6,264 nt of DNA. Origin: Acidobacteriaceae bacterium. GTDB taxonomy: Bacteria; Acidobacteriota; Terriglobia; Bryobacterales; Bryobacteraceae. Below, piece after piece: positions 1-6,032 of this stretch (position 1 is its first letter; each line of letters starts with the position of its first letter). Made by a program: the position numbers and the translations under genes. The stretch spans positions 1 to 6,264 of the forward strand of contig JAFAQG010000573.1 in NCBI GenBank assembly GCA_019246575.1, given 5' to 3'. Below the pieces are notes generated by a model, which was not told where the DNA came from, searched no databases, and was given only the letters and a program-made list of their open reading frames with translations.

Positions 1-154
1 CACGTTCTATTTCGGCGGCACCTCGCTTCTGATTGTAGTGGGCGTTGCGATGGATACCGTGAACCAGATCGAGGCGCAACTGATCATGCGCCATTACGAG
101 GGTTTCACTCCGCGCGCCGGGCGCATCCGCGGTCGCCGCAGTAGTACAAGCTGA
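1..154 (+). CDS. secY: Protein translocase subunit SecY, C-terminal end (5' truncated by window)
   Basis: SecY is the channel-forming inner-membrane subunit of the SecYEG translocon, which exports and inserts proteins. Only the last 50 codons are present, read from position 2 to the TGA at 152-154. What is visible is the end of the last transmembrane helix (a hydrophobic stretch with [14 protein letters not shown]). It is followed by the family's typical exit sequence: a [17 protein letters not shown] segment (residues about 19-35 of the fragment) matching the conserved 'qle.qL..r.Yegf' tail. A short basic cytoplasmic tail rich in Arg, Gly and Ser ends the protein. The neighbouring adk starts 4 bases after the stop. 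secY-adk-map is the classical order at the end of the spc operon, which supports the call. The rest of the gene lies upstream of the window. Confidence 0.95.
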   Translation, partial: TFYFGGTSLLIVVGVAMDTVNQIEAQLIMRHYEGFTPRAGRIRGRRSSTS

Positions 155-158
155 TCGC

Positions 159-884
159 TTGAGTCAAGGACCCAACGGGGCGCCCGCGCCTGTCGTCATA
201 CTGTTCGGCTCGCCCGGGTCGGGTAAAGGTACCCAGGCCAAGTTGCTGCAGGACTGTTTCCAATGGCCGCACATCTCCACCGGCGATATGCTGCGCCGGC
301 ACGTTGCCGCGCGCGACGAGATCGGACTTCAAGTCGAGCAGTTGATGAAGGCGGGAAAGCTGGTGCCTGACGAGCTGGTGAACGACATGGTTCAGCTCAG
401 GCTCAACGAGGCCGATTGCCGTTCGGGCGCCATTCTGGACGGCTATCCGAGGACAGTAGGACAGGCCGGGGTGTTGCTCCAGATCGTCGGCCAGTGTCAT
501 TGCCGGCCCGCCGTGGTACACTTAGTGGTTGACCACGGTCGAATTGTAGCCCGCCTCAGCGGTCGTCGCCAGTGTCCCGTTTGTGGAACCCTCTACGGTA
601 TAAAAACTCATCCGCCTAAAGTTTCGGGAATTTGCGATTTGGACGGGGCCACGCTGGCGACTCGCGAGGACGACAAGGAATCGGTCATTCGACAGAGGTT
701 GACCGAGTACGACAAGCAGACGCGCCCTTTGCTGGATTTTTTCCGCCAAGCGGGTCTGCCGATGATCGAAACGCAGGGAGCAAGCAAAACGCCCGAAGAG
801 ATTATGCGATCCATTCGCGAAGCTCTGTCGCTGGCCGGTCTAATCGGAGAAGGGTCCGTTCCGAACGCGAACGTGAGAACGTGA
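159..884 (+). CDS. adk: Adenylate kinase, long form with zinc-type LID
   Basis: Adenylate kinase reversibly converts ATP plus AMP to two ADP in the cytoplasm. The 241-residue product shows the P-loop GSPGSGKGT (residues 17-25) and the AMP-binding STGDMLRR segment (about 40-47). It also shows the DGYPRT motif (94-99), a LID beginning at LSGRR (133-137), the REDD segment (169-172) and an RQRL..Y helix (178-184). The LID carries C139, C142, C159 and D162 in C-x2-C-x16-C-x2-D spacing, the Cys3Asp zinc site known from Bacillus-type enzymes. Zinc binding is inferred from this spacing. The start is TTG at 159: no ATG or GTG lies in frame between the secY stop and the P-loop. This gives an N-terminal lead somewhat longer than usual. 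No good Shine-Dalgarno sequence is visible, so coupling to secY (4-base gap) is likely. The stop overlaps the map start. Confidence 0.95.
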   Translation: MSQGPNGAPAPVVILFGSPGSGKGTQAKLLQDCFQWPHISTGDMLRRHVAARDEIGLQVEQLMKAGKLVPDELVNDMVQLRLNEADCRSGAILDGYPRTVGQAGVLLQIVGQCHCRPAVVHLVVDHGRIVARLSGRRQCPVCGTLYGIKTHPPKVSGICDLDGATLATREDDKESVIRQRLTEYDKQTRPLLDFFRQAGLPMIETQGASKTPEEIMRSIREALSLAGLIGEGSVPNANVRT

Positions 885-1651
885 TTGTGCGTAGAAGCGC
901 TGCCGAGCTCGACAAACTTCGCCGTAGCGGGATGCTGGTCTATAACATCCTGCAGGATCTAAAGGCTATGGTGGCCGAAGGCGTCACCACGCAGGAGCTT
1001 GAGATCGCTGCGGAAAAAATGATCGCCAACGCGGGAGCAAAGCCGGCCTTCAAAGGCTATTACACGCAAGCCTCGGGCACGAAGTATCCGTTTGTGCTGT
1101 GTACGTCGGTAAACGAGGAAGTTGTTCATGGCATGCCGTCGGCAAAGCGAAAGCTCAAACGCGGCGACATTGTGTCTATCGACACCGGCGTTCTGCTGGA
1201 CGGCTATTACGGCGATTCGGCTCTGACGGTCGCAGTCGGCGAGGTGAACGACTCCGTAAAGCGCTTATTGAAGGTCACCGAAGAGAGCTTGGAGCTCGCC
1301 ATCAATCGGGTTCGAGCCGGAAATCGCCTCTCGGATATCTGCGGCACGGTGGAGAGGCACGTCGTATCGAACGGGTTTTCTATCGTTCGCGAATTCGTAG
1401 GACATGGGATCGGGACCTCTTTACACGAAGAGCCGCAGATTCCGAACTACGTTGACCGGCGCGGCGAAAATCCGCGTCTGAAACCCGGCATGGTTCTCGC
1501 CATCGAACCTATGGTTAACGCCGGCAAACCGGATACGAAGGTCATGCCGGACAAATGGACGGCAGTGTCCAAAGATGGTTCGTACTCGGCTCATTTCGAG
1601 CACATGGTGGCAGTTACCAATAACGGGCCATGGGTGTTATCGAGGCCGTGA
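881..1651 (+). CDS. map: Type I methionine aminopeptidase
   Basis: This enzyme removes the initiator methionine from nascent proteins in the cytoplasm, using a dinuclear metal centre. The start is taken as GTG at 881, inside the adk stop (GTGA overlap of 4 bases). It gives the family-like N-terminus [17 protein letters not shown] and a 256-residue protein, close to the usual size. The frame is open further upstream, but that part is a shadow of adk. All five metal ligands can be placed: D101 (IDTG), D112 (GDSA), H175 (GHGIG), E209 (IEPM) and E240 (HFEH). The conserved active-site histidine is H83 (VVHGMP). One oddity is that the loop between the GY at 59-60 and C74 is about six residues longer than in the E. 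coli enzyme as I recall it. The gene lies between adk and rpmJ as in many spc operons. Reading is probably coupled to adk. Confidence 0.95.
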   Translation: MIVRRSAAELDKLRRSGMLVYNILQDLKAMVAEGVTTQELEIAAEKMIANAGAKPAFKGYYTQASGTKYPFVLCTSVNEEVVHGMPSAKRKLKRGDIVSIDTGVLLDGYYGDSALTVAVGEVNDSVKRLLKVTEESLELAINRVRAGNRLSDICGTVERHVVSNGFSIVREFVGHGIGTSLHEEPQIPNYVDRRGENPRLKPGMVLAIEPMVNAGKPDTKVMPDKWTAVSKDGSYSAHFEHMVAVTNNGPWVLSRP

Positions 1652-1676
1652 CACACTGAATCGAAAGAATCGAACA

Positions 1677-1790
1677 ATGAAGGTACGGGCGTCAGTCAAA
1701 AAGCTTTGTGACAAGTGCAAGATCATTCACCGGCACGGTGTCGTACGGGTCATCTGTACCAATCCGAAGCACAAGCAGCGGCAAGGTTAG
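1677..1790 (+). CDS. rpmJ: 50S ribosomal protein L36, zinc-ribbon (C+) form
   Basis: L36 is the smallest protein of the large ribosomal subunit and binds 23S rRNA. The 37-residue product begins [15 protein letters not shown] and ends with the typical NPKHKQRQG. The zinc ligands C11, C14, C27 and H32 are all present, so this is the zinc-binding C+ type rather than the zinc-free paralogue. The start is the ATG at 1677, which gives the canonical full length; the same frame is open upstream inside map but is not coding there. The gap to map is 25 bp and to rpsM 28 bp, so the gene is plainly part of the operon. The upstream sequence (GAAAGAA) is only weakly Shine-Dalgarno-like. infA, which often sits between map and rpmJ, is absent here. 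Confidence 0.96.
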   Translation: MKVRASVKKLCDKCKIIHRHGVVRVICTNPKHKQRQG

Positions 1791-1805
1791 GCGAGTGAAA
1801 AGGCT

Positions 1806-1812
1806 AGAGGAA
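1806..1812 (+). promoter_or_regulatory. Ribosome binding site of rpsM
   Basis: AGAGGAA contains GAGG (1807-1810) 8 bases before the ATG of rpsM at 1819. It is a clear Shine-Dalgarno match and supports that start codon. Confidence 0.75.
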
Positions 1813-1818
1813 TAGAAT

Positions 1819-2205
1819 ATGGCGCGTATTGCGGGAATTGATTTACCAGCCAGAAAGCGGTCAGCCATCGGGCTGACCTATATTTACGGAATCGGGCGCA
1901 CTCGTGCATTGTCTCTGCTGCACCGGGCGCAGGTGGATCCGGATAAGAAAGTTGCGGATCTATCGGAAGAAGAAGTAAACCATCTTCGCAACCTCATCGA
2001 GGGTGAGGGCGCAATCGAAGGCGACCTGCGTAAGGAAGTCTCGATGAACATCAAGCGACTCATGGAAATGGGTTCGTATCGCGGTCTGCGTCACCGCCGT
2101 GGCCTGCCCGCCCGCGGGCAGCGTACACACACCAACGCGCGCACCCGCAAAGGACCGCGTAAGGGAACGGTCGCCAATAGGAAAAAGGCGACTGCGAAGA
2201 CGTAA
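1819..2205 (+). CDS. rpsM: 30S ribosomal protein S13
   Basis: S13 lies in the head of the small ribosomal subunit, contacts the 50S subunit and P-site tRNA, and is needed for accurate translocation. The 128-residue product starts [14 protein letters not shown], as the family does. It has the helix-two-turn-helix region with [10 protein letters not shown] (about residues 21-30) and the highly conserved [19 protein letters not shown] segment near residues 90-109. A Lys/Arg-rich tail that contacts tRNA follows. Its length is normal. The ATG at 1819 is supported by a Shine-Dalgarno sequence. rpsM, rpsK, rpsD, rpoA and rplQ follow in the order of the classical alpha operon. No promoter is evident in the 28-bp gap from rpmJ, so it is probably co-transcribed with the spc genes. 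Confidence 0.97.
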   Translation: MARIAGIDLPARKRSAIGLTYIYGIGRTRALSLLHRAQVDPDKKVADLSEEEVNHLRNLIEGEGAIEGDLRKEVSMNIKRLMEMGSYRGLRHRRGLPARGQRTHTNARTRKGPRKGTVANRKKATAKT

Positions 2206-2219
2206 TCTCGGAATTCAGC

Positions 2220-2627
2220 ATGGCAAAGGCACCGGCAAAAACCGCGAAAAAGAAGTCCTTCAAGAAGAAGGAAAAGAAAAACGTTCCGTACGGAACCGTG
2301 CATATTCAGGCGTCGTTCAACAACACGATCATCACATTCACGGACACTTTGGGGAATGTGTTGGCATGGTCCAGCTCCGGCTCTCTCGGATTCCGAGGTT
2401 CTCGCAAGGGTACTCCCTTTGCCGCCCAGCAGGCATCGCTGACGGCTGCGAACAAAGCGAAGGAAGCCGGGGTTCGCACCGTCGAGGTTCGCGTTGCCGG
2501 ACCGGGTTCAGGACGGGAGTCCGCCGTGCGTGCGCTGGCAACCGCCGGCATCGAAGTGCGCTCGATCAAGGACGTTACCCCGATTCCGCACAACGGTTGC
2601 CGTCCGCCAAAGAAGCGGAGAGTTTAA
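2220..2627 (+). CDS. rpsK: 30S ribosomal protein S11
   Basis: S11 sits on the platform of the small subunit near the mRNA exit and the Shine-Dalgarno interaction. The product has 135 residues. A very lysine-rich N-terminal tail (residues 1-20, several KKK runs) is followed by the family fold with [18 protein letters not shown] (about 25-42). The closing signature [13 protein letters not shown] is almost invariant in S11. The ATG at 2220 follows rpsM by 14 bp, with only a short GGA (2210-2212) as a Shine-Dalgarno element. Translation may therefore be partly coupled to rpsM. The basic tail fits rRNA binding and is not a sign of anything foreign. Confidence 0.97.
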   Translation: MAKAPAKTAKKKSFKKKEKKNVPYGTVHIQASFNNTIITFTDTLGNVLAWSSSGSLGFRGSRKGTPFAAQQASLTAANKAKEAGVRTVEVRVAGPGSGRESAVRALATAGIEVRSIKDVTPIPHNGCRPPKKRRV

Positions 2628-2640
2628 GAATTTTATTGTG

Positions 2641-2660
2641 AGGCAGCTCGTGCGCTGCCT
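2641..2660 (+). other. Perfect 7-bp stem-loop after rpsK (possible attenuator or RNA-processing site)
   Basis: AGGCAGC (2641-2647) pairs exactly with GCTGCCT (2654-2660) around the 6-base loop TCGTGC. It starts 13 bases after the rpsK stop. Only two T residues follow, so it is a poor intrinsic terminator. Partial attenuation, mRNA 3'-end protection or a processing site are possible. Confidence 0.5.
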
Positions 2661-2722
2661 TTGAGGAATAATCCATAAGCGGGAAGAAGGCCTGGCGGGC
2701 TGTAAACCGCACCTGCAAATAG

Positions 2723-2758
2723 CTCGAGCGCGGAACGCGATCAAAAGCTGCGCTCGGG
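2723..2758 (+). other. 9-bp stem-loop upstream of rpsD
   Basis: CTCGAGCGC (2723-2731) can pair with GCGCTCGGG (2750-2758), with one G-U pair and an 18-base loop. A competing short hairpin, CGCG-GAA-CGCG at 2729-2739, uses part of the same sequence. The structure ends 11 bases before the rpsD Shine-Dalgarno sequence. The pairing is seen; a regulatory function is inferred. Confidence 0.45.
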
Positions 2759-2769
2759 AGTTGTCGATT

Positions 2770-2774
2770 GGAGG
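2770..2774 (+). promoter_or_regulatory. Strong ribosome binding site deciding the TTG start of rpsD
   Basis: GGAGG lies 9 bases before the TTG at 2784, an ideal Shine-Dalgarno match and spacing. It fixes the start at this non-ATG codon, which also yields the canonical S4 N-terminus [12 protein letters not shown]. Confidence 0.85.
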
Positions 2775-2783
2775 TTTTTTAGA

Positions 2784-3416
2784 TTGGCACGTTATAGCGG
2801 CCCCGTTTGCCGGCTTTGCCGGCGCGAGGGCATGAAATTGTTCTTGAAGGGCGAGCGCTGTCACAGCGAAAAATGCGCTATCGAGAAGCGCAACTTTGCC
2901 CCTGGCCAGCACGGTAAGGACAAGAAAGCCAAAGTAGTAGGATACGGTCTGCAACTGCGCGAGAAGCAGAAAGCACGGCGCTATTACCGCGTTCTCGAAG
3001 GCCAATTTCGGAATCTCTACGAGAAGGCCGTGAATCAAAAAGGTATCACGGGCGATCTCATGCTCGCGATGCTCGAGAAGCGGCTCGACAATGTCGTCTA
3101 TCGCATGGGCCTCGCTACGAGTCGCGCGCAGGGCCGCCAGCTCGTGCGCCACGGCCACGTGAACGTAAACGGCCGGAAAGTGAACATCCCTTCCTATACG
3201 GTCAAACCCGGCGACGCGATCGAAATTCGCGAAAAAAGCCGCAACAATCCCTTCATCCTTTCAGCTCGCGACGCCACCGCCCACGCTCCCAGTCCCGCCT
3301 GGCTCGAAGTGGACCGCGATGCCCTGCGAGCGCGAGTTTTGCAGCAACCGAAGCGCGAAGAGTTGGTCCAGATCCAGTTAAACGAACAGCTCATCGTCGA
3401 GCTGTACTCGAAGTAA
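2784..3416 (+). CDS. rpsD: 30S ribosomal protein S4, zinc-binding (C+) form
   Basis: S4 is a primary 16S rRNA binding protein that nucleates small-subunit assembly and, in several bacteria, represses its own operon. The 210-residue product has normal length. Near the N-terminus C9, C12, C26 and C31 form a C-x2-C-x13-C-x4-C zinc site, so this is the C+ type; E. coli S4 lacks it. FAPGQHG follows at about 38-44. The S4 RNA-binding domain is near residues 95-160, with [31 protein letters not shown] and the VKPGD motif. The protein ends with the family-typical LIVELYSK. The TTG start is supported by a GGAGG 9 bases upstream. A 156-bp gap with stem-loops precedes it, unlike the tight packing elsewhere, suggesting separate control of S4 synthesis. 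rpoA follows after 43 bp. Confidence 0.97.
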   Translation: MARYSGPVCRLCRREGMKLFLKGERCHSEKCAIEKRNFAPGQHGKDKKAKVVGYGLQLREKQKARRYYRVLEGQFRNLYEKAVNQKGITGDLMLAMLEKRLDNVVYRMGLATSRAQGRQLVRHGHVNVNGRKVNIPSYTVKPGDAIEIREKSRNNPFILSARDATAHAPSPAWLEVDRDALRARVLQQPKREELVQIQLNEQLIVELYSK

Positions 3417-3459
3417 GAAACAACTCCGGGAAATCGACGAAAAGGACAAAGCAACCTAT

Positions 3460-4500
3460 ATGTTCAAAGGATTCCAGAAGCCGAAGCGTTTAGTCGCAAA
3501 TACCGAGTCGCTCACCGAGCGTTACGGTCAATTCACCGCTCAGCCGTTCGAGCGCGGGTTCGGTTCCACCATCGGCACCGGCCTGCGCCGCGTGCTCCTC
3601 AGCTCTATCGAAGGCGCAGCCATCACCGGCGTCCGCATCGAGGGAGTTTCGCACGAGTTCAGCCCCATTCCTGGTGTGGTCGAGGACGCAACCGACATCA
3701 TCCTGAACCTGAAGCAGGTTCCTTTCAAGATGATGGGCGAGGGAACGCGCATCGCCCGCATACAATTCCAAGGTCCCGGCGAAGTGATGAGTGGCCAGAT
3801 CGAAACCGATCACGACGTCGAAGTTCTTGACCGCAATCTGCACATCGCCACCGTCGGCGAAGGCGCGAGCCTCAGTATCGAGGTGCGCATCAAGAGCGGC
3901 CGCGGCTACGTTTCTGCAGATCGCAACTACGATGAGGATCTGCCGATTGGCTATATCCCGATCGATTCCGTACACTCGCCTGTTCGCAAGGTGAACTATA
4001 CTGTCGAAGCTGCGCGCTTGGGCCAGAACACCGATTACGACAAGCTGAACGTCGAAGTCTGGACCAATGGCGCAATCTCGCCGCAAGATGCAATCGGGCA
4101 GGCAGCGAAGTTGCTCAAAGATCATATGACGATCTTCATCAACTTCGAAGAAACGCCGGAGATCGCCGAAGAGCCGGCGGAGCGCGCCGCCAACCAGATG
4201 AACGAGGTCCTGAATCGTTCTGTGGAAGAGCTCGAGCTCAGCGTCCGTTCTTACAATTGTCTTAAGAACGCGAACATTCAGACCATCGGCGACCTGGTCC
4301 AGAAATCCGAATCCGAGATGCTGCGGACCAAGAACTTCGGACGGAAGTCTCTGAACGAGATTAAAGAAATCCTTTCCGGTCTCGGCCTTTCGTTCGGCAT
4401 GAAGTTCGATAATCAAGGGCGTCTGGTGGGCGGCGCACCGCCTCCGCCCGTGTCCGAATACGGGCAGCAGGATAGTTACGGCGCAGGGGCCGAGGAGTAA
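3460..4500 (+). CDS. rpoA: DNA-directed RNA polymerase subunit alpha
   Basis: The alpha subunit dimerises to start assembly of RNA polymerase and contacts promoter UP elements and activators through its C-terminal domain. The product has 346 residues. The N-terminal assembly domain (about 10-235) includes [19 protein letters not shown] (31-49) and the [12 protein letters not shown] segment (74-85). The C-terminal domain (about 252-316) carries [14 protein letters not shown], in which R263 corresponds to the DNA-contacting R265 of E. coli. The helix-hairpin-helix region [15 protein letters not shown] and the LGLSFGM end are also present. Beyond the domain lies a 30-residue tail with PPPP and Gly/Gln/Tyr/Glu-rich sequence. 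The ATG at 3460 has AAGGA at 3442-3446, a rather wide 13-base spacing. rplQ starts 3 bases after the stop. This is the standard alpha-operon position. Confidence 0.98.
   Translation: MFKGFQKPKRLVANTESLTERYGQFTAQPFERGFGSTIGTGLRRVLLSSIEGAAITGVRIEGVSHEFSPIPGVVEDATDIILNLKQVPFKMMGEGTRIARIQFQGPGEVMSGQIETDHDVEVLDRNLHIATVGEGASLSIEVRIKSGRGYVSADRNYDEDLPIGYIPIDSVHSPVRKVNYTVEAARLGQNTDYDKLNVEVWTNGAISPQDAIGQAAKLLKDHMTIFINFEETPEIAEEPAERAANQMNEVLNRSVEELELSVRSYNCLKNANIQTIGDLVQKSESEMLRTKNFGRKSLNEIKEILSGLGLSFGMKFDNQGRLVGGAPPPPVSEYGQQDSYGAGAEE
4492..4497 (+). promoter_or_regulatory. Ribosome binding site of rplQ inside the end of rpoA
   Basis: GAGGAG lies in the last codons of rpoA, 6 bases before the GTG at 4504. 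It supports this non-ATG start and implies coupled translation of rpoA and rplQ. Confidence 0.75.
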
Positions 4501-4503
4501 CTC

Positions 4504-4950
4504 GTGCGGCACCGCAAAGCCGGCGTAAAACTCAAGCGCGACATCGGCGCAAGGCGCGCCCTCCTTCGCGGCCTCGTCACGAATGTCATCGAAGAGGAGC
4601 GGATTACGACCACTATTCCGAAGGCCAAAGCCGCTCGTCCTCTCGTCGAAAAGATGATCAGTCTCGCAAAACAGGACACTCTTCACGCACGCCGCCAGGC
4701 AGCAGCCTTCCTGCTTACTAAAGACTCGGTCGAAAAGCTATTCGAAAAGCTCGGCCCGCGCTTCAACCAGCGCAACGGCGGCTACACGCGGATCGTGAAA
4801 CTAGGATGGCGCAAGGGCGATGGCGCTGAAACCGCCAAGCTTGAGCTCGTCGGTTCGGAACTCGTCAAACGCGCTGCCGAGCGCGCCGCACGCCGCGAAG
4901 AGCGCCTGAAACAACTTCGCTCCGGCGATACCGACGCTCACGAATCCTAG
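4504..4950 (+). CDS. rplQ: 50S ribosomal protein L17
   Basis: L17 binds 23S rRNA near the peptide exit tunnel of the large subunit. The 148-residue product begins MRHRKAGVKLKRDIGARRALLRGL, the family signature. It continues with EERITTTIPKAKAARPLVEKMISLAK (about residues 36-61) and the conserved NGGYTRIVKLGWRKGDGAE segment (about 92-110). It is about 20-30 residues longer than the E. coli protein. The extra part is a charged, Arg/Glu/Ala-rich C-terminal segment likely to be helical. The GTG at 4504, 3 bases after the rpoA stop, is backed by GAGGAG within rpoA. This is the last ribosomal gene of the cluster. No strong intrinsic terminator follows it, so readthrough into icd cannot be excluded. 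Confidence 0.97.
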   Translation: MRHRKAGVKLKRDIGARRALLRGLVTNVIEEERITTTIPKAKAARPLVEKMISLAKQDTLHARRQAAAFLLTKDSVEKLFEKLGPRFNQRNGGYTRIVKLGWRKGDGAETAKLELVGSELVKRAAERAARREERLKQLRSGDTDAHES

Positions 4951-4983
4951 ATCCCCCGCAGCACCTGATAAGCGGTCTTAATC

Positions 4984-5003
4984 TTGCAGATACATTTCTG
5001 CAA
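4984..5003 (+). promoter_or_regulatory. Perfect inverted repeat upstream of icd (candidate operator or RNA hairpin)
   Basis: TTGCAGA (4984-4990) and TCTGCAA (4997-5003) are exact reverse complements around the 6-base spacer TACATT. The repeat ends 13 bases before the icd GTG. No T-run follows on either strand, so it does not look like an intrinsic terminator. The 20-bp dyad is the size of a dimeric repressor site. It would overlap or abut the -35 to -10 region of any icd promoter here. The function is inferred. Confidence 0.45.
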
Positions 5004-5004
5004 C

Positions 5005-5010
5005 TAGAAT
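5005..5010 (+). promoter_or_regulatory. Possible -10 box of an icd promoter
   Basis: TAGAAT matches the -10 consensus at five of six positions. TTGCAG at 4984-4989 could act as a weak -35 box with a short 15-base spacer. Transcription would begin near the GTG at 5017, giving a leaderless or nearly leaderless message. This is a weak call. Confidence 0.25.
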
Positions 5011-5016
5011 CGAAGG

Positions 5017-6027
5017 GTGCCCCACTACTGCACCCTCATTCCGGGAGACGGCATCGGCCCCGAGGTCGCCCAAGCTACAGTTCGCGCGGTGGATGCAACA
5101 GGTGTCGATATCTGTTGGCGTCGCGCTGAGCTGAACGAAGCCATCATCCTCGAAGCCGGCAAAACGCTGCCTCAATACTTACTCGACTCTCTCCACGAAA
5201 CGCGGGTCGGCTTGAAGGGTCCGGTCACAACACCTGTCGCCGGAGGCTTCCAAAGCGTCAACGTTGCCTTGCGAAAGGCGCTCGATCTCTTCGCCAACGT
5301 CCGCCCGGTTAGAACCATGCCAGGCATCAAAACGCGGTTTCAGGATGTGCAGATCGATATGGTCATCTTTCGCGAAAACACGGAAGATCTGTATTCCGGC
5401 CTGGAGCACGAGATTGTAAAGGACGTCGTTACAAGCCTGAAAGTCATCACGCGGACAGCCTCTGAGCGCATTGCTCGTTACGCGTTCGAATACGCGCGCA
5501 AAAACAGCCGCAAGCGTGTTGCCGCCATACATAAGGCCAACATCATGAAACTGGCCGACGGCCTGTTTCTACGCTGCTGCCGCGAAGTCGCAAAGCATTA
5601 TGCCGAGATTCAGTACAAAGAGCTGATCGTCGATAACGCGTCCATGCAGCTTGTGATTCGCCCGGAGACGTTTGACATTCTTCTGCTGCCTAACCTGTAT
5701 GGCGACATCGTCTCTGATTTAGCGGCAGGCCTCGTCGGCGGGCTCGGTATCGTGCCCGGCGCAAACATGGGCGAAACGCACGCTGTGTTCGAAGCTGTAC
5801 ACGGCAGCGCGCCCGATATCGCGGGCCAGGGAAAAGCAAACCCGACGGCACTCATGCTCTCGGCCGTCATGCTGCTCATTCATTTGGGCGAGAGCGAAGC
5901 CGCTCGCAAACTACAGAGCGGTATTGAATCCGTTTACCGGGACGGCAAATCGCTAACCGGCGATGTCGGCGGAACCGCCTCAAGCGAAGAGTTCACCGAG
6001 GCTGTGATCAAGGCCGTTAAACACTAG
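5017..6027 (+). CDS. icd: NAD-dependent isocitrate dehydrogenase
   Basis: The enzyme oxidatively decarboxylates isocitrate to 2-oxoglutarate in the TCA cycle. The 336-residue product is a complete member of the short isocitrate/isopropylmalate dehydrogenase family. It begins LIPGDGIGPEV (7-17). The substrate site shows S80-V-N82-V-A-L-R86, R96 and R119 in FRENTEDLYSG, with K173 (IHKANIMK) also present. The metal aspartates are D206 (VDNASM), D230 and D234 (LYGDIVSD). The cofactor loop reads HGSAPDIAG: D267 and I268 stand where NADP-dependent E. coli enzyme has Lys and Tyr, which points to NAD. The S-x-N-V-x-L-R segment favours isocitrate over isopropylmalate; homoisocitrate is less likely but not excluded. 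An in-frame TAG at 5005-5007 forces the start to the GTG at 5017. AAGG sits directly against the GTG, too close for a normal Shine-Dalgarno sequence. The gene converges on gap. Confidence 0.9.
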   Translation: MPHYCTLIPGDGIGPEVAQATVRAVDATGVDICWRRAELNEAIILEAGKTLPQYLLDSLHETRVGLKGPVTTPVAGGFQSVNVALRKALDLFANVRPVRTMPGIKTRFQDVQIDMVIFRENTEDLYSGLEHEIVKDVVTSLKVITRTASERIARYAFEYARKNSRKRVAAIHKANIMKLADGLFLRCCREVAKHYAEIQYKELIVDNASMQLVIRPETFDILLLPNLYGDIVSDLAAGLVGGLGIVPGANMGETHAVFEAVHGSAPDIAGQGKANPTALMLSAVMLLIHLGESEAARKLQSGIESVYRDGKSLTGDVGGTASSEEFTEAVIKAVKH

Positions 6028-6032
6028 CTCTG

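Larger units (their letters stand above)
2628..2783 (+). promoter_or_regulatory. Candidate rpsD leader: 156-bp intergenic region with two stem-loops
   Basis: This is by far the longest non-coding gap among the ribosomal genes here, the others being 3-43 bp. It holds a perfect stem-loop at 2641-2660, a 9-bp stem-loop at 2723-2758, and a strong Shine-Dalgarno sequence followed by a T6 run just before the rpsD start. I see no convincing -35/-10 pair. An AATAAT (2667-2672) resembles a -10 box but has no partner. S4 is a known autoregulator of its own operon in E. coli and Bacillus. A regulatory role for this stretch is therefore reasonable but inferred; the structures are not recognisably those known leaders. 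Confidence 0.45.

Noticed and set aside
632..880. N-terminal extension of the map frame upstream of the GTG at 881
   Set aside because: The frame is open through the 3' part of adk, but its translation is low-quality sequence unrelated to methionine aminopeptidases. The GTG at 881 gives the family N-terminus.
2636..2672. Possible promoter before rpsD (AATAAT at 2667-2672, TTGTGA at 2636-2641)
   Set aside because: The spacing between the two hexamers is 25 bases, far from the 16-18 of a sigma-70 promoter. No better partner was found.
2732..2745. Exact 14-base match GGAACGCGATCAAA between 2732-2745 and 6122-6135
   Set aside because: One copy is in the rpsD leader and the other in gap coding sequence. 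A single match of this length is close to what chance allows in a window of this size, and no longer similarity surrounds it.
2508..3158. Open frame of 216 codons on the - strand across the rpsK-rpsD gap
   Set aside because: It overlaps rpsK and rpsD, both certain genes. No recognisable domain is present and no ribosome binding site supports it.
3490..4686. Long open frame of 398 codons on the - strand opposite rpoA and the start of rplQ
   Set aside because: It is a mirror of the strongly biased codon use of rpoA. Its translation shows no family motif, and it lies opposite a certain gene along its entire length.
4956..4975. CCGC/GCGG pairing after rplQ as a terminator
   Set aside because: Only four base pairs with a 12-base loop and no T-run. 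It is too weak to call.
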